From Alphaproteobacteria bacterium (GTDB lineage Bacteria > Pseudomonadota > Alphaproteobacteria > Micropepsales > Micropepsaceae), in NCBI GenBank assembly GCA_028865545.1, contig JAGWJY010000032.1, positions 1 to 41,476 of the forward strand: a DNA stretch of 41,476 nt, given 5' to 3'. A program made the translations under genes and the position numbers. Positions 8,081 to 15,280 of this stretch are shown here, one piece after another. Within the stretch, counting starts at the first letter, position 1; the number at the start of each line of letters is the position of its first letter. The notes under the pieces were generated by a model. That model ran no database searches and was not told the DNA's origin. It saw only the letters and a list, made by a program, of their open reading frames with translations.

Positions 8081-8166
8081 AGGAACCGACTTGGATAAAG
8101 AGGTCGCGGCCCGTGCGTGACGGCAATCGACGATCCCAGGACATCGAAAATGGGTCCATTCTGGCG

Positions 8167-9558
8167 CTAGTCCGGCGCGAGCCATAAACGGATCAGCGCG
8201 CCGCCCTCCGGCGCCGCGTCTATCGTGATGCGCCCGCCATGCGCTTCGGCGATGCGATTGACGATGGCAAGCCCAAGCCCGCTGCCATCCGTCTTGCTGC
8301 GGTCGCCGCGCCAGAAGCGCTTGAGAACCTGTTCGCGTTTCTCCGGCGCGATGCCCGGACCGTGATCGCGCACCGCGATCACCGCGCCGGGACCCGCCGT
8401 CACCTCCACATCGCTGCCTTCGGGCGTATGCAGCAGCGCGTTTTCCACCAGATTGCGGACGGCACGGCCGATGGCTTCGGCGTGTCCCTCGATGCGGACG
8501 GGGTGTTCGTCGATGAAGCGGATGTTGCGCCCCTTGCGAACGGCGAGCGGCGTCAATTGCGTCACCACCTGGGCGCCGATGGCGCTGAGATCCGCCACCG
8601 TGCCATGCGGCACCAGCAAGGCATCGGCCGAGGCCATGTCCAGCATCTGGCCGACGGAGCGCGTCATGTTGGCGACATCCTCGCGCAGCTTCTGCTTCGG
8701 CGCGCCGTCCGGCAGCTCGTCGACTTCCATCGACATGATGGCGAGCGGCGTGCGCAATTCGTGCGCGGCATCGGCGGTGAAGTCGCGCAAGGCCCGGATG
8801 GCCCGTTCGATCCGGTTCAAGGCGCCGTTCACCGCACCGACCAGCCGGCGCACTTCGCGCGGCGATTCCGGCATGGCGAGGCGGCGCTCGATCCGGCGCG
8901 GCTCCAGCGCTTCGACCTCGCGCGCGGCGACGGACAGCGGGTTCAGCGCCCGGCGCACCACGACGACGTTCAAGGCAAGCAGCAGCAGAGCAAGCGGCAG
9001 CAGCGGCACGGCGACATGCTCGATCACCTCGTTGGCGATGACCGGCCAGAACGGACGCAAGCCGCGTCCCTGGATATTCATCACGACCCAGATCGGCTGG
9101 CCGGCGGCCGCAAGACGCCGCGCCCCATGCAGGAAGAAACCCGTCGCATGATCGTCCCGCCGCGTTTCCGAACTCACCGAGGTGATCGGCGGGGTCAGCG
9201 CCTGGGCGAGACCCCAGGGCCCGTCGAGCGCGATCTCCCGGCCGCGGTGGTCGTAAACCGCAAAGGCAAGCTGGGCCGAGCCGATGGGCTCGCGATAGAG
9301 ACGCGACGGATCGAACCGCAGCCGAGAACCGTCGGCCTTCACGGCTTCGGCGATTTCGTCCGCCTGCAGGGTCAGAAGGCGCTGTCCGAGCCCTTCCTGA
9401 TCGCGCACATAGGTGAGCACGACAAAGGCGATATCGAGCAGCGCAAACAACAAGACGACGGAGAAAAGACGGCGGGCGATGATCGCCGCCATGCCGTCGC
9501 CGCCGAAAATCGGCCAGACCGCCGGCTTCAGAAAGGAAAGAAAAGGTTTTGCCGCCAC
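8167..9558 (-). CDS. Two-component sensor histidine kinase (QseC/PmrB-like)
   Basis: A 463-residue inner-membrane kinase. TM1 is at about 26-49, a sensor region at about 50-180 is periplasmic, TM2 is at about 183-201, and a HAMP-like linker follows. The H-box is DAAHELRTPLA with phospho-acceptor His266, the N-box is NLVENALLHT, and the G-boxes are DHGPGIAP and GSGLGLAIV. The GTG start lies 4 bases after the response-regulator stop and has an AAGGA box upstream; a shorter start at an ATG (9492) would keep TM1. It is the last gene of the PepSY/cytochrome b/regulator operon. The stimulus is unknown; the operon suggests redox or metal stress. Confidence 0.92.
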   Translation of the reverse strand: MAAKPFLSFLKPAVWPIFGGDGMAAIIARRLFSVVLLFALLDIAFVVLTYVRDQEGLGQRLLTLQADEIAEAVKADGSRLRFDPSRLYREPIGSAQLAFAVYDHRGREIALDGPWGLAQALTPPITSVSSETRRDDHATGFFLHGARRLAAAGQPIWVVMNIQGRGLRPFWPVIANEVIEHVAVPLLPLALLLLALNVVVVRRALNPLSVAAREVEALEPRRIERRLAMPESPREVRRLVGAVNGALNRIERAIRALRDFTADAAHELRTPLAIMSMEVDELPDGAPKQKLREDVANMTRSVGQMLDMASADALLVPHGTVADLSAIGAQVVTQLTPLAVRKGRNIRFIDEHPVRIEGHAEAIGRAVRNLVENALLHTPEGSDVEVTAGPGAVIAVRDHGPGIAPEKREQVLKRFWRGDRSKTDGSGLGLAIVNRIAEAHGGRITIDAAPEGGALIRLWLAPD

Positions 9559-9562
9559 GCCG

Positions 9563-10246
9563 TCAGTCCTTTGCGCCCGACGGCATCAGCGCATAGCCGA
9601 TACCGTGGGCGGTGTGCAGGGTGACATCGGCGCCGGCCGCCGCCAAACGGCGCCGCAACCGGGAGGCCGCCGCTTCCAGGGCATTGGGCGACACCTCCTG
9701 CCCCATCGAATACAAACTGTTCTCGAGACTGGCGCGCGCCACGACCTGACCGGACCGGCGCATCAGAAGCTCCAGCAGCGACAGTTCGCGCGGCGGCAAT
9801 TCCAGGCGCTTCTCCGCCACGCGGGCCTCGTGGGCGTTGCTGTCCAAGGTAAGATTGCCGGCCGTCAGCACGCTGCCCAGAACGCCGCCCGGCCGGCGCA
9901 AGAGCGCACGGCAGCGCGCCGCCAGTTCCGCCGTGGCGAAGGGTTTGACGAGATAATCGTCGGCGCCGAGATCGAGCCCGGAGATGCGGTCGTCGAGCCC
10001 GTCGCGCGCCGTCATCACCAGGATCGGAACCGCCAGCGCGCGCGACCGCAGGGATTTGACCAAGGTCAGCCCGTCGCCATCCGGCAGGCCGAGATCCAGC
10101 AAAACGAGATCGTAGCTTGCGGCCTCGAGAAAATCCTGCGCGGCGCGCAGCGTCTGCGCCGTGTCCACCGCAAAGCCGTCCGTCACCAGGGCGCGACGGA
10201 CCAGTTCCGAAAACCGCGCATTATCCTCGACCAGAAGCAGGCGCAT
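9563..10246 (-). CDS. OmpR/PhoB-family response regulator (QseB/PmrA-like)
   Basis: A 227-residue protein. The receiver domain is at 1-115, with the acidic pocket VEDN, phospho-acceptor Asp51 in YDLVLLDLGLPDGDG, the conserved Thr in VMTARD and Lys in LVKPF. The winged-helix DNA-binding domain is at about 125-220 (LPPRELSLLELLMRRSGQVVAR, VSPNALEAAASRLRRRL). The ATG at 10246 begins the canonical MRLLLVEDN and overlaps the cytochrome gene by 26 bases, so translation is coupled. OmpR-family dimers bind tandem repeats with about 11-bp period; just such repeats lie at 11181-11248 at the head of this operon, which suggests autoregulation. Confidence 0.93.
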   Translation of the reverse strand: MRLLLVEDNARFSELVRRALVTDGFAVDTAQTLRAAQDFLEAASYDLVLLDLGLPDGDGLTLVKSLRSRALAVPILVMTARDGLDDRISGLDLGADDYLVKPFATAELAARCRALLRRPGGVLGSVLTAGNLTLDSNAHEARVAEKRLELPPRELSLLELLMRRSGQVVARASLENSLYSMGQEVSPNALEAAASRLRRRLAAAGADVTLHTAHGIGYALMPSGAKD

Positions 10247-10829
10247 GGGCGATGTCGCTTCCACCGGGCGCACGCTTGCGTCCGGTGATCATGGACCAGA
10301 TCAGATTTTCGCGATGGCGCACACTTTCCCGGACTGCGGCCAAAACATGCACCGCCGCCAAGGCCAGAATCGTATAGGCGGCCACCTTGTGGACCGTCTG
10401 CACCCAGAGCACGCCCCAGTAAGCATCGAGGCCCTGCATCCAGCCGGTGACGCCGGTCACGATCAATAACAGAATGAGTGTCATCATCATGATCGCGGCG
10501 GCGGGATTGTGCCCGATATATCGCGGCTCACGCCGGTTCAGCAGCGCCTTGCCATAGGCCCAAAGGCGCGCCGGTTTGGGGATGAAGTCGGAGAAGCGGG
10601 CATGCGGCGAACCGACAAATCCCCAAATCAGGCGAACGAGAACGGCTGTCAGGATCGTATAGCCGACCCAACGATGGACGAACTTGCCTTCCTCGTTGAG
10701 GAACATGTTGGCGATGAAGCCCGCCACCACCAACCAGTGAAACACGCGCACGACCGGATCCCACACCGCGATGGATCCTGCGCGATGGGCCGCGGAAGGT
10801 GCCGTTGCGAGATGCGAGGGCGAGGACAT
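10221..10829 (-). CDS. Cytochrome b561-like membrane protein
   Basis: A 202-residue protein starting MSSPSHLATAPS, with four predicted membrane helices. Candidate haem-ligand histidines are seen in VRVFHWLVVAG, FVHRWVGYTI, VQTVHKVAAY and LAAVHVLAAV, the pattern of b-type cytochromes of the b561/Ni-Fe-hydrogenase cytochrome-b type. WDPVVRVFHW is a typical opening. Such proteins pass electrons between the quinone pool and periplasmic partners. It follows the PepSY-like gene by 11 bases and overlaps the regulator, so it belongs to the signalling operon. Confidence 0.88.
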   Translation of the reverse strand: MSSPSHLATAPSAAHRAGSIAVWDPVVRVFHWLVVAGFIANMFLNEEGKFVHRWVGYTILTAVLVRLIWGFVGSPHARFSDFIPKPARLWAYGKALLNRREPRYIGHNPAAAIMMMTLILLLIVTGVTGWMQGLDAYWGVLWVQTVHKVAAYTILALAAVHVLAAVRESVRHRENLIWSMITGRKRAPGGSDIAHAPASGRG

Positions 10830-10840
10830 GCGCGTGCTCC

Positions 10841-11125
10841 TTATTCGCCGTCGACGTTCTTCTGGACGACGGAACCGTCGACCGGATTGAAATAGACCTC
10901 GGCCTTCTTCTTGTCGGCGGTGAAGCCGTAGATTTCGTAACAACTGCCCGTCTTCTGGAAGACGCGGATCTTGGTATAGCCCATTTTGGCGATCTTTTCC
11001 TTCATCGCCGCTTCGCTGAGCCACTTGCTCTCCGGCTGGGTGGTGCATTTGGGGCTGGCCAGGGCGGGCGCAGCCGCACCGATCGTCACGGCCAGACCGA
11101 CAAGCAGGGGAACAATCTTTCGCAT
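10841..11125 (-). CDS. Small periplasmic PepSY-like protein
   Basis: A 94-residue protein with a signal peptide (MRKIVPLLVGLAVTIGAAAPALA). The mature part is SEAAMKEKIAKMGYTKIRVFQKTGSCYEIYGFTADKKKAEVYFNPVDGSVV, a single PepSY-type alpha/beta unit with two cysteines. The start at 11125 has GGAG 6 bases upstream; an ATG 12 bases earlier lies inside that box and is less likely. Exported PepSY proteins often sit with QseBC-like two-component systems and cytochrome b561. It is the first gene of the operon, downstream of the 11181-11248 operator. Confidence 0.82.
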   Translation of the reverse strand: MRKIVPLLVGLAVTIGAAAPALASPKCTTQPESKWLSEAAMKEKIAKMGYTKIRVFQKTGSCYEIYGFTADKKKAEVYFNPVDGSVVQKNVDGE

Positions 11126-11180
11126 CACTTTCTCCATCAGGGGCGGACCATTTCCGCCGTGGTCCGCGAGACTGTCCGAT

Positions 11181-11248
11181 GCGCCTGACCAAGTCCTGAC
11201 GGAGGCCGCAAATTATTTTCCGCACCCCGTCAGGACTTCGTCAGGCGC
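11181..11248. promoter_or_regulatory. Bidirectional OmpR-type operator: two facing tandem repeats
   Basis: The left arm (11181-11202) and right arm (11227-11248) are reverse complements over 22 bases with one mismatch. Each arm is itself a tandem direct repeat: CCTGAC at 11184 and 11195, and GTCAGG at 11229 and 11240, each with an 11-bp period. An AT-rich spacer (AAATTATTTT) lies between them. This is the layout expected for binding sites of OmpR-family dimers. It sits between the divergent PepSY operon and rubrerythrin gene. Confidence 0.75.
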
Positions 11249-11301
11249 CACGACGATTGTCGCGGCGTTGCGGATGGCGCAACGAAACGGAGAGCATGAC
11301 G

Positions 11302-11778
11302 ATGCGAATTTCACGGACTCTTGCGGCTGCGGCCGCCCTTACCTTTGGCCTGGTCTCGGCCAACGCGGCGCTGGCGGGAGATCTCAGCGCCAGGACCAAA
11401 AAGAATCTCGACGCGGCGATGCATGGCGAGGCCTTCGCCAATCTCAAATACCGCGCCTATGCGGAGATGGCGCGCGACAGCGGCAAGCCGGAGCTGGCGA
11501 AGCTGTTCGAGCAATCCGCGAACGTCGAAGCCAACGAACATTTCGTCCGCGAGGCCGACGCGCTGAAACTCGCCAAGAGCAACGAAGCCAATCTGCTCGA
11601 TGCGGCGACCGGCGAGCATTACGAGAACACCAAGATGTACAAGGAATTCGCGGCGCAGGCGCGCCAGGACGGCGACGTCGCCGTGGCGAAACTGTTCGAT
11701 CAGATCGCCTCGGACGAAGGCGATCACTACGAAGCCTACAAGGCCGCGCTGAAGCAGCTGAAGACGCAAAGCAAATAA
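11302..11778 (+). CDS. Exported rubrerythrin-like ferritin-fold protein
   Basis: A 158-residue protein with a signal peptide (MRISRTLAAAAALTFGLVSANAALAG). The mature part is a rubrerythrin-like four-helix bundle with carboxylate/histidine motifs GEAFANLKYRAYAEMA, VEANEHF, GEHYENTKMYKEFA and SDEGDHY. It lacks the C-terminal rubredoxin domain. Rubrerythrins are diiron peroxidases, usually cytoplasmic; this one appears to be periplasmic. The ATG at 11302 is preferred over 11296 because GGAG is 9 bases away rather than 3. It is divergent from the two-component operon and shares its operator region, so it is a probable regulon member. Confidence 0.85.
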   Translation: MRISRTLAAAAALTFGLVSANAALAGDLSARTKKNLDAAMHGEAFANLKYRAYAEMARDSGKPELAKLFEQSANVEANEHFVREADALKLAKSNEANLLDAATGEHYENTKMYKEFAAQARQDGDVAVAKLFDQIASDEGDHYEAYKAALKQLKTQSK

Positions 11779-11820
11779 GGTCTCAACGCGCGGTCAGCCC
11801 CCTCCACCGCGTGAAGAGCT

Positions 11821-11855
11821 GGGCCGCCATCGCATGCGATGGCGGCCCTGTTTTT
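11821..11855 (+). terminator. Rho-independent terminator after the rubrerythrin gene
   Basis: A perfect 28-base palindrome (11821-11848) is followed by TG and five T residues. It lies 43 bases after the stop codon at 11778. Confidence 0.85.
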
Positions 11856-11967
11856 CGGGGCGGCCCGCATCTCATGCGTCCCCATGCCGCGAGGGCGCGG
11901 CGCCGGGCGGACGCAAAATGGCCTTGCCGGCACCCTATATAAAGAGCGTGCGCCAGGAGCCCGCGCC

Positions 11968-12747
11968 ATGCCCTTTGTCCGGACCGAATTCGCCGATCAC
12001 ATCGGCACCATCGCCCTGGATCATTACAGCAAGCGCAACGCGCTGAGCCGCGCGCTGATCGCCGACATGCTTGCCGCTTTCGACGACTTCAGAAAGAAGC
12101 CGGCGCGCGCCGTGGTGCTGCGCTCCGCCACGAACGAAAAGGTGTGGTCGACGGGGCACGACGTCACCGAACTGCCCAAGGCCAACATCGATCCCTTGCC
12201 TTACGGCGATCCGCTGGAACAGCTGATGCGGGCGGTGAAGGGCTTCCCCGCGCCGGTGATCGCCATGGTGCACGGCTCGGTGTGGGGCGGCGCCTGCGAA
12301 CTGATCATGGCCTGCGATATCGTCATCGCCGACGACACCGCCAGCTTCGCCATCACGCCGGCGCGGCTCGGCCTGCCCTACAATGCCGCGGGCTTCCAGA
12401 ACTTCATCAGCCGACTGCCGCTGACCATCGTGAAAGAGATGTTCTTCACGGCCGATCCGATCGCGGCGGCGCGCGCCGAACGCGTCGGCATCGTCAATCT
12501 GGTGGTGCCGCAGGCGGAGCTGGAGAGCCGCACCTATGCGATGGCGAAAACCATCGCGCAGCGCTCGCCCGCGGCGATCGCCGCCTACAAGGAAGCCATC
12601 CGCGTGCTCAGCGAAGCGGTGGCGGTGAATCCCGACACCTATGAATATCTGCACGGCCTGCGCCGCGCGGTGTATTTCGGCCCCGATTATCAGGAAGGCA
12701 TCCAGGCCTTCCTCGAAAAACGTCCGCCGCAGTTCCGCAGCGTGTAA
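11968..12747 (+). CDS. scpB: Methylmalonyl-CoA decarboxylase-like crotonase
   Basis: A 259-residue crotonase-fold protein that tracks E. coli ScpB/YgfG closely from memory: KRNALS near the start, VWSTGHDVTELP, DPLEQLMRAVKGFPAPVIAMVHGSVWGGACE (oxyanion-hole GSVWGGA), ITPARLGLPYN, VKEMFFTADPI, and the C-terminal RRAVYFGPDYQEGIQAFLEKR. ScpB decarboxylates (R)-methylmalonyl-CoA to propionyl-CoA. The ATG at 11968 has an AGGAG box; upstream in-frame codons overlap the previous terminator. No mutase or CoA-transferase partner lies nearby, unlike the E. coli sbm operon. Another crotonase activity cannot be excluded. Confidence 0.82.
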   Translation: MPFVRTEFADHIGTIALDHYSKRNALSRALIADMLAAFDDFRKKPARAVVLRSATNEKVWSTGHDVTELPKANIDPLPYGDPLEQLMRAVKGFPAPVIAMVHGSVWGGACELIMACDIVIADDTASFAITPARLGLPYNAAGFQNFISRLPLTIVKEMFFTADPIAAARAERVGIVNLVVPQAELESRTYAMAKTIAQRSPAAIAAYKEAIRVLSEAVAVNPDTYEYLHGLRRAVYFGPDYQEGIQAFLEKRPPQFRSV

Positions 12748-12921
12748 GACCCGCAAACGCCGCTGGGACAAAAAAGAGACGCGACCGCCTTTCCCGCATT
12801 CCGTAACGGGCGGCGCCACAAAACGGCTGCAAGTGCCGCAAAACCGCCCAGCTTTGGTCCCTCGACGACCCCAAGACGCCTCCTAGGCTTCGCAGGCGAA
12901 AACGATCCATAGGAGACTGCG

Positions 12922-13440
12922 ATGAGCGATCTACGAGGATTCGAAACGAACAACACCGAGACGGCGGGCCCGGCCAGCAAGATCGCGGCCGCCGCCATCG
13001 TGGCCGTCGCCATCGGCGCGCTCGGCTTCTACAGTTCCGCACCGGGCCTGTGGCAGGCGGCACCGCCGCCGCAGCGCGTCGCGGCCAACACCATGCGTCC
13101 CGTGTCGCCGCCGGTCGCGCCGCCGGCTGCTCCGCCACTGGCGACCACGCCGCAGAACGATGCGGCGGCAGACCCTGCGACGACGCCGGACCCGGCACCG
13201 GCCAAGACGGTGCACAAGCATGTTCACAAGAAAATCATGACGGACACGACCAAGACGTCTCCGGCGGCGACGCCTGTCGATCCGGCACCGCCGGAAAACA
13301 CCGCGCCGGATGCGCCGACGCAAGCGGCGCCCGATCCGGTAACGCCCGCGCCGCAAAGCGCGCCGGACGCCATGCCGCCGCAAACCACGCCGGCAACGCC
13401 GCCGCAGCAGCAGACACCGCCGCAGCAACCGCAAGAATAA
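12922..13440 (+). CDS. Pro/Ala-rich anchored protein, unknown function
   Basis: A 172-residue protein with one membrane helix at about 20-38 (IAAAAIVAVAIGALGFY) and a long low-complexity tail rich in Pro, Ala and Thr, interrupted by a basic segment (KTVHKHVHKKIM). It ends in a Pro/Gln-rich stretch (PPQQQTPPQQPQE). Such tails are flexible periplasmic spacers or wall-spanning linkers. The start follows AGGAG (12912-12916). No known family is recognised; composition alone could mislead, so expression is not assured. Confidence 0.6.
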   Translation: MSDLRGFETNNTETAGPASKIAAAAIVAVAIGALGFYSSAPGLWQAAPPPQRVAANTMRPVSPPVAPPAAPPLATTPQNDAAADPATTPDPAPAKTVHKHVHKKIMTDTTKTSPAATPVDPAPPENTAPDAPTQAAPDPVTPAPQSAPDAMPPQTTPATPPQQQTPPQQPQE

Positions 13441-13452
13441 GCGACGGCGCGT

Positions 13453-13483
13453 CTTCCCCCGTCCGCAAGGTGGATGGGGGAAG
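13453..13483. terminator. Possible bidirectional terminator hairpin
   Basis: Arms 13453-13464 and 13472-13483 form a 12-bp stem with one G-T wobble and a 7-base loop, between convergent genes. There is no T-run, so it may be a weak or Rho-assisted terminator. Confidence 0.45.
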
Positions 13484-13487
13484 GTGC

Positions 13488-14117
13488 TTACGCCTTCACC
13501 TGCGCCATGAGAGCAAGCGGGCGGCCTTCCTCGTCGTTGAAGAAGGCCATCCATTCCTCGGTGCCGTCGTCGTGGCGATGGATCATGTGCGGCGCGTTGA
13601 CGAAGACGACGCCGCGCGCGGCGAGCTGGGCGTGGGCGGCGCGGATGTCGGCGACCTTGAAATAGAGGATCGACTCGTTCTGCCCCGCCGCGCTGTCCTG
13701 CGACAGGAACAGACGCACGCCGCCGCAATCGAAGAAGGCGAGATCGCCGAAGGAATACAGATGCGGCAGGCCGAGCACCTCGCCGTACCAGCGCCGCGCG
13801 GCGGCGACATCCTTCACCCGGCGCGCGATCTGGCCGAGCGGACCCATCTGCAATTCCGTTCCCATCTTCGTCTCCTGTGCGGACAATGCGCTGCCGCGCG
13901 CCACGCCGTCCCAGCGGCGCAGCGCCTTGCGGTCGGCAAGGCCGAGTTTCGCGAATGCGTTGGCAAGATGATATTTGACGGCGTCGAGGCTGATGGCGCG
14001 GCGCGCGGCGATCTCGCGATTGCTCATGCCGTGGCGCACCGCCTCGACGATGCGCCATTCGCCGGGCGTCAGAATATCGGTGTGCGGCGGGCGGCCGCGC
14101 TGCTTCCGAGTTGCCAT
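13488..14117 (-). CDS. LuxR-type HTH fused to a glyoxalase/VOC domain
   Basis: A 209-residue two-domain protein. Residues about 14-72 form a LuxR/GerE helix-turn-helix (LTPGEWRIVEAVRHGMSNREIAARRAISLDAVKYHLANAFAKL). Residues about 92-207 form a VOC domain (GQIARRVKDVAAARRWYGEVLGLPHLY, FFDCGGVRLFLSQ, ILYFKVADIRAAHAQLAARGV, EEWMAFFNDEEGRPLALM). The joint is short. The VOC half could sense or convert a small molecule while the HTH binds DNA. Similar fusions are known to me from other alphaproteobacteria, so the architecture is rare but not unique. The ligand is unknown. Confidence 0.85.
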   Translation of the reverse strand: MATRKQRGRPPHTDILTPGEWRIVEAVRHGMSNREIAARRAISLDAVKYHLANAFAKLGLADRKALRRWDGVARGSALSAQETKMGTELQMGPLGQIARRVKDVAAARRWYGEVLGLPHLYSFGDLAFFDCGGVRLFLSQDSAAGQNESILYFKVADIRAAHAQLAARGVVFVNAPHMIHRHDDGTEEWMAFFNDEEGRPLALMAQVKA

Positions 14118-14306
14118 GCGCGCAGGCTAGCAAAGCGGCGGGGGATTTTCCCTCCCCCGCCGGACGGCCGCCACGCCGTCGGCGCCAGCTGTGGCAAAGC
14201 TGTGACATGAGGCCGGGCGCGTCCATTTCGACTCCTCAGGCGCCAGCATTTCCGCTTCAGTTGCCGGCCTTGGGGCAGCCGTGGGGGCGAACCTCGAAAG
14301 GCGTAC

Positions 14307-14720
14307 ATGTCCGCGTTGTCACTCCGCAGCCTTGCCAAGCCGCCGCGCGGCGGCGACGCCGAAGAATTGCCCGTGTCGCATCTCGGGCGGGCGCTCACCG
14401 TCAAAGGCATTCTCGACACCGACGGCGAGATCCGCATTCGCGGGACGGTGCTGGGGCGCATCAACGCCGACCGGCTGGTGCTGGACGCCGGCGGCCGGGT
14501 GGAAGGCGACGTCGTGGCGCGGGACGTTCAGGTCGGCGGCCGGATGAACGGGCGCATCTTCGCGCTGCATGTGACCATCGACAGTTCGGCGGACGTCACC
14601 GGACGGGTTTTCCACCACACCATCGCCGTGGCGAAAGGGGCGCGGATCGACGGCCGCATGCCCTGGCGGCCGCTCAACTATTTCGAAAAGCTCGAACAAC
14701 TTCCGGAGGCGCGACAATGA
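14307..14720 (+). CDS. Bactofilin, first of a pair
   Basis: A 137-residue protein dominated by the bactofilin (DUF583) beta-helix: LTVKGILDTDGEIRIRGTVLGRI, then DAGGRVEGDVVARDVQVGGRMNGRIFA, and DSSADVTGRVFHHTIAVAKGARIDG. Repeats of about 17-18 residues form the right-handed helix of these filament-forming cytoskeletal proteins. The flanking tails are short. The next gene overlaps its stop codon (ATGA) and encodes a second bactofilin, so the two are probably co-translated and could co-polymerise. Confidence 0.9.
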   Translation: MSALSLRSLAKPPRGGDAEELPVSHLGRALTVKGILDTDGEIRIRGTVLGRINADRLVLDAGGRVEGDVVARDVQVGGRMNGRIFALHVTIDSSADVTGRVFHHTIAVAKGARIDGRMPWRPLNYFEKLEQLPEARQ

Positions 14721-15274
14721 CCATGTTCACACGCAACGACAAACCGTCCGAAGCGGACGGCGGCGCGAAGGCGGCGGCGCGCGAAGACACACCGGCGCCA
14801 GCCGAGACGAAGCGGCCGCAAGCGACGGCGCAGCCGCTGTCGCATCCGGCGCCAACGGCAACAACGGCCTCGATGGTGTCGGTCATCAGCAGAGCCCTCA
14901 AGATCACGGGCCAGCTGGAAAGCACCGAAGACATTCAGATCGACGGCGTGGTGGACGGCGACGTGCGCGGCGTTTCGGTGACGGTGGGAAGCGACGCCAA
15001 GATCAAGGGCGCGGTGTATGGCGACGAGGTCAAACTGTCGGGAACGGTGGACGGCAAGATCGAAGCGCAGAAGGTCATTCTCACCAGCACCGCGCACATG
15101 TCCGGCGACGTGGTTCACCAGAACATCAAGATCGAAGCCGGCGCTTTCATCGACGGCCATTGCCGGCCCGACTTCGGCAAGCCGGGCAGCAAAGCCGTTC
15201 CGCCGGTCCACAAACCCGCCGCGCGCGAACCGGCGGCGGAGCCAAGGCGGGACGCCTCCTTCGGCACGCCGTAA
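14717..15274 (+). CDS. Bactofilin, second of a pair
   Basis: A 185-residue bactofilin. A disordered Ala/Pro-rich N-terminal tail (1-50) precedes the beta-helix at about 58-150: VSVISRALKITGQLESTEDIQIDGVVDGDVRG, SDAKIKGAVYGDEVKLSGTVDGKIEA, and AHMSGDVVHQNIKIEAGAFIDGHC. A charged Pro-rich tail follows. The start overlaps the first bactofilin stop by 4 bases and has GGAGG 8 bases upstream. Bactofilins scaffold cell-shape and stalk-related functions; no dedicated peptidoglycan hydrolase lies next to this pair. Confidence 0.93.
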   Translation: MTMFTRNDKPSEADGGAKAAAREDTPAPAETKRPQATAQPLSHPAPTATTASMVSVISRALKITGQLESTEDIQIDGVVDGDVRGVSVTVGSDAKIKGAVYGDEVKLSGTVDGKIEAQKVILTSTAHMSGDVVHQNIKIEAGAFIDGHCRPDFGKPGSKAVPPVHKPAAREPAAEPRRDASFGTP

Positions 15275-15280
15275 GGACGC

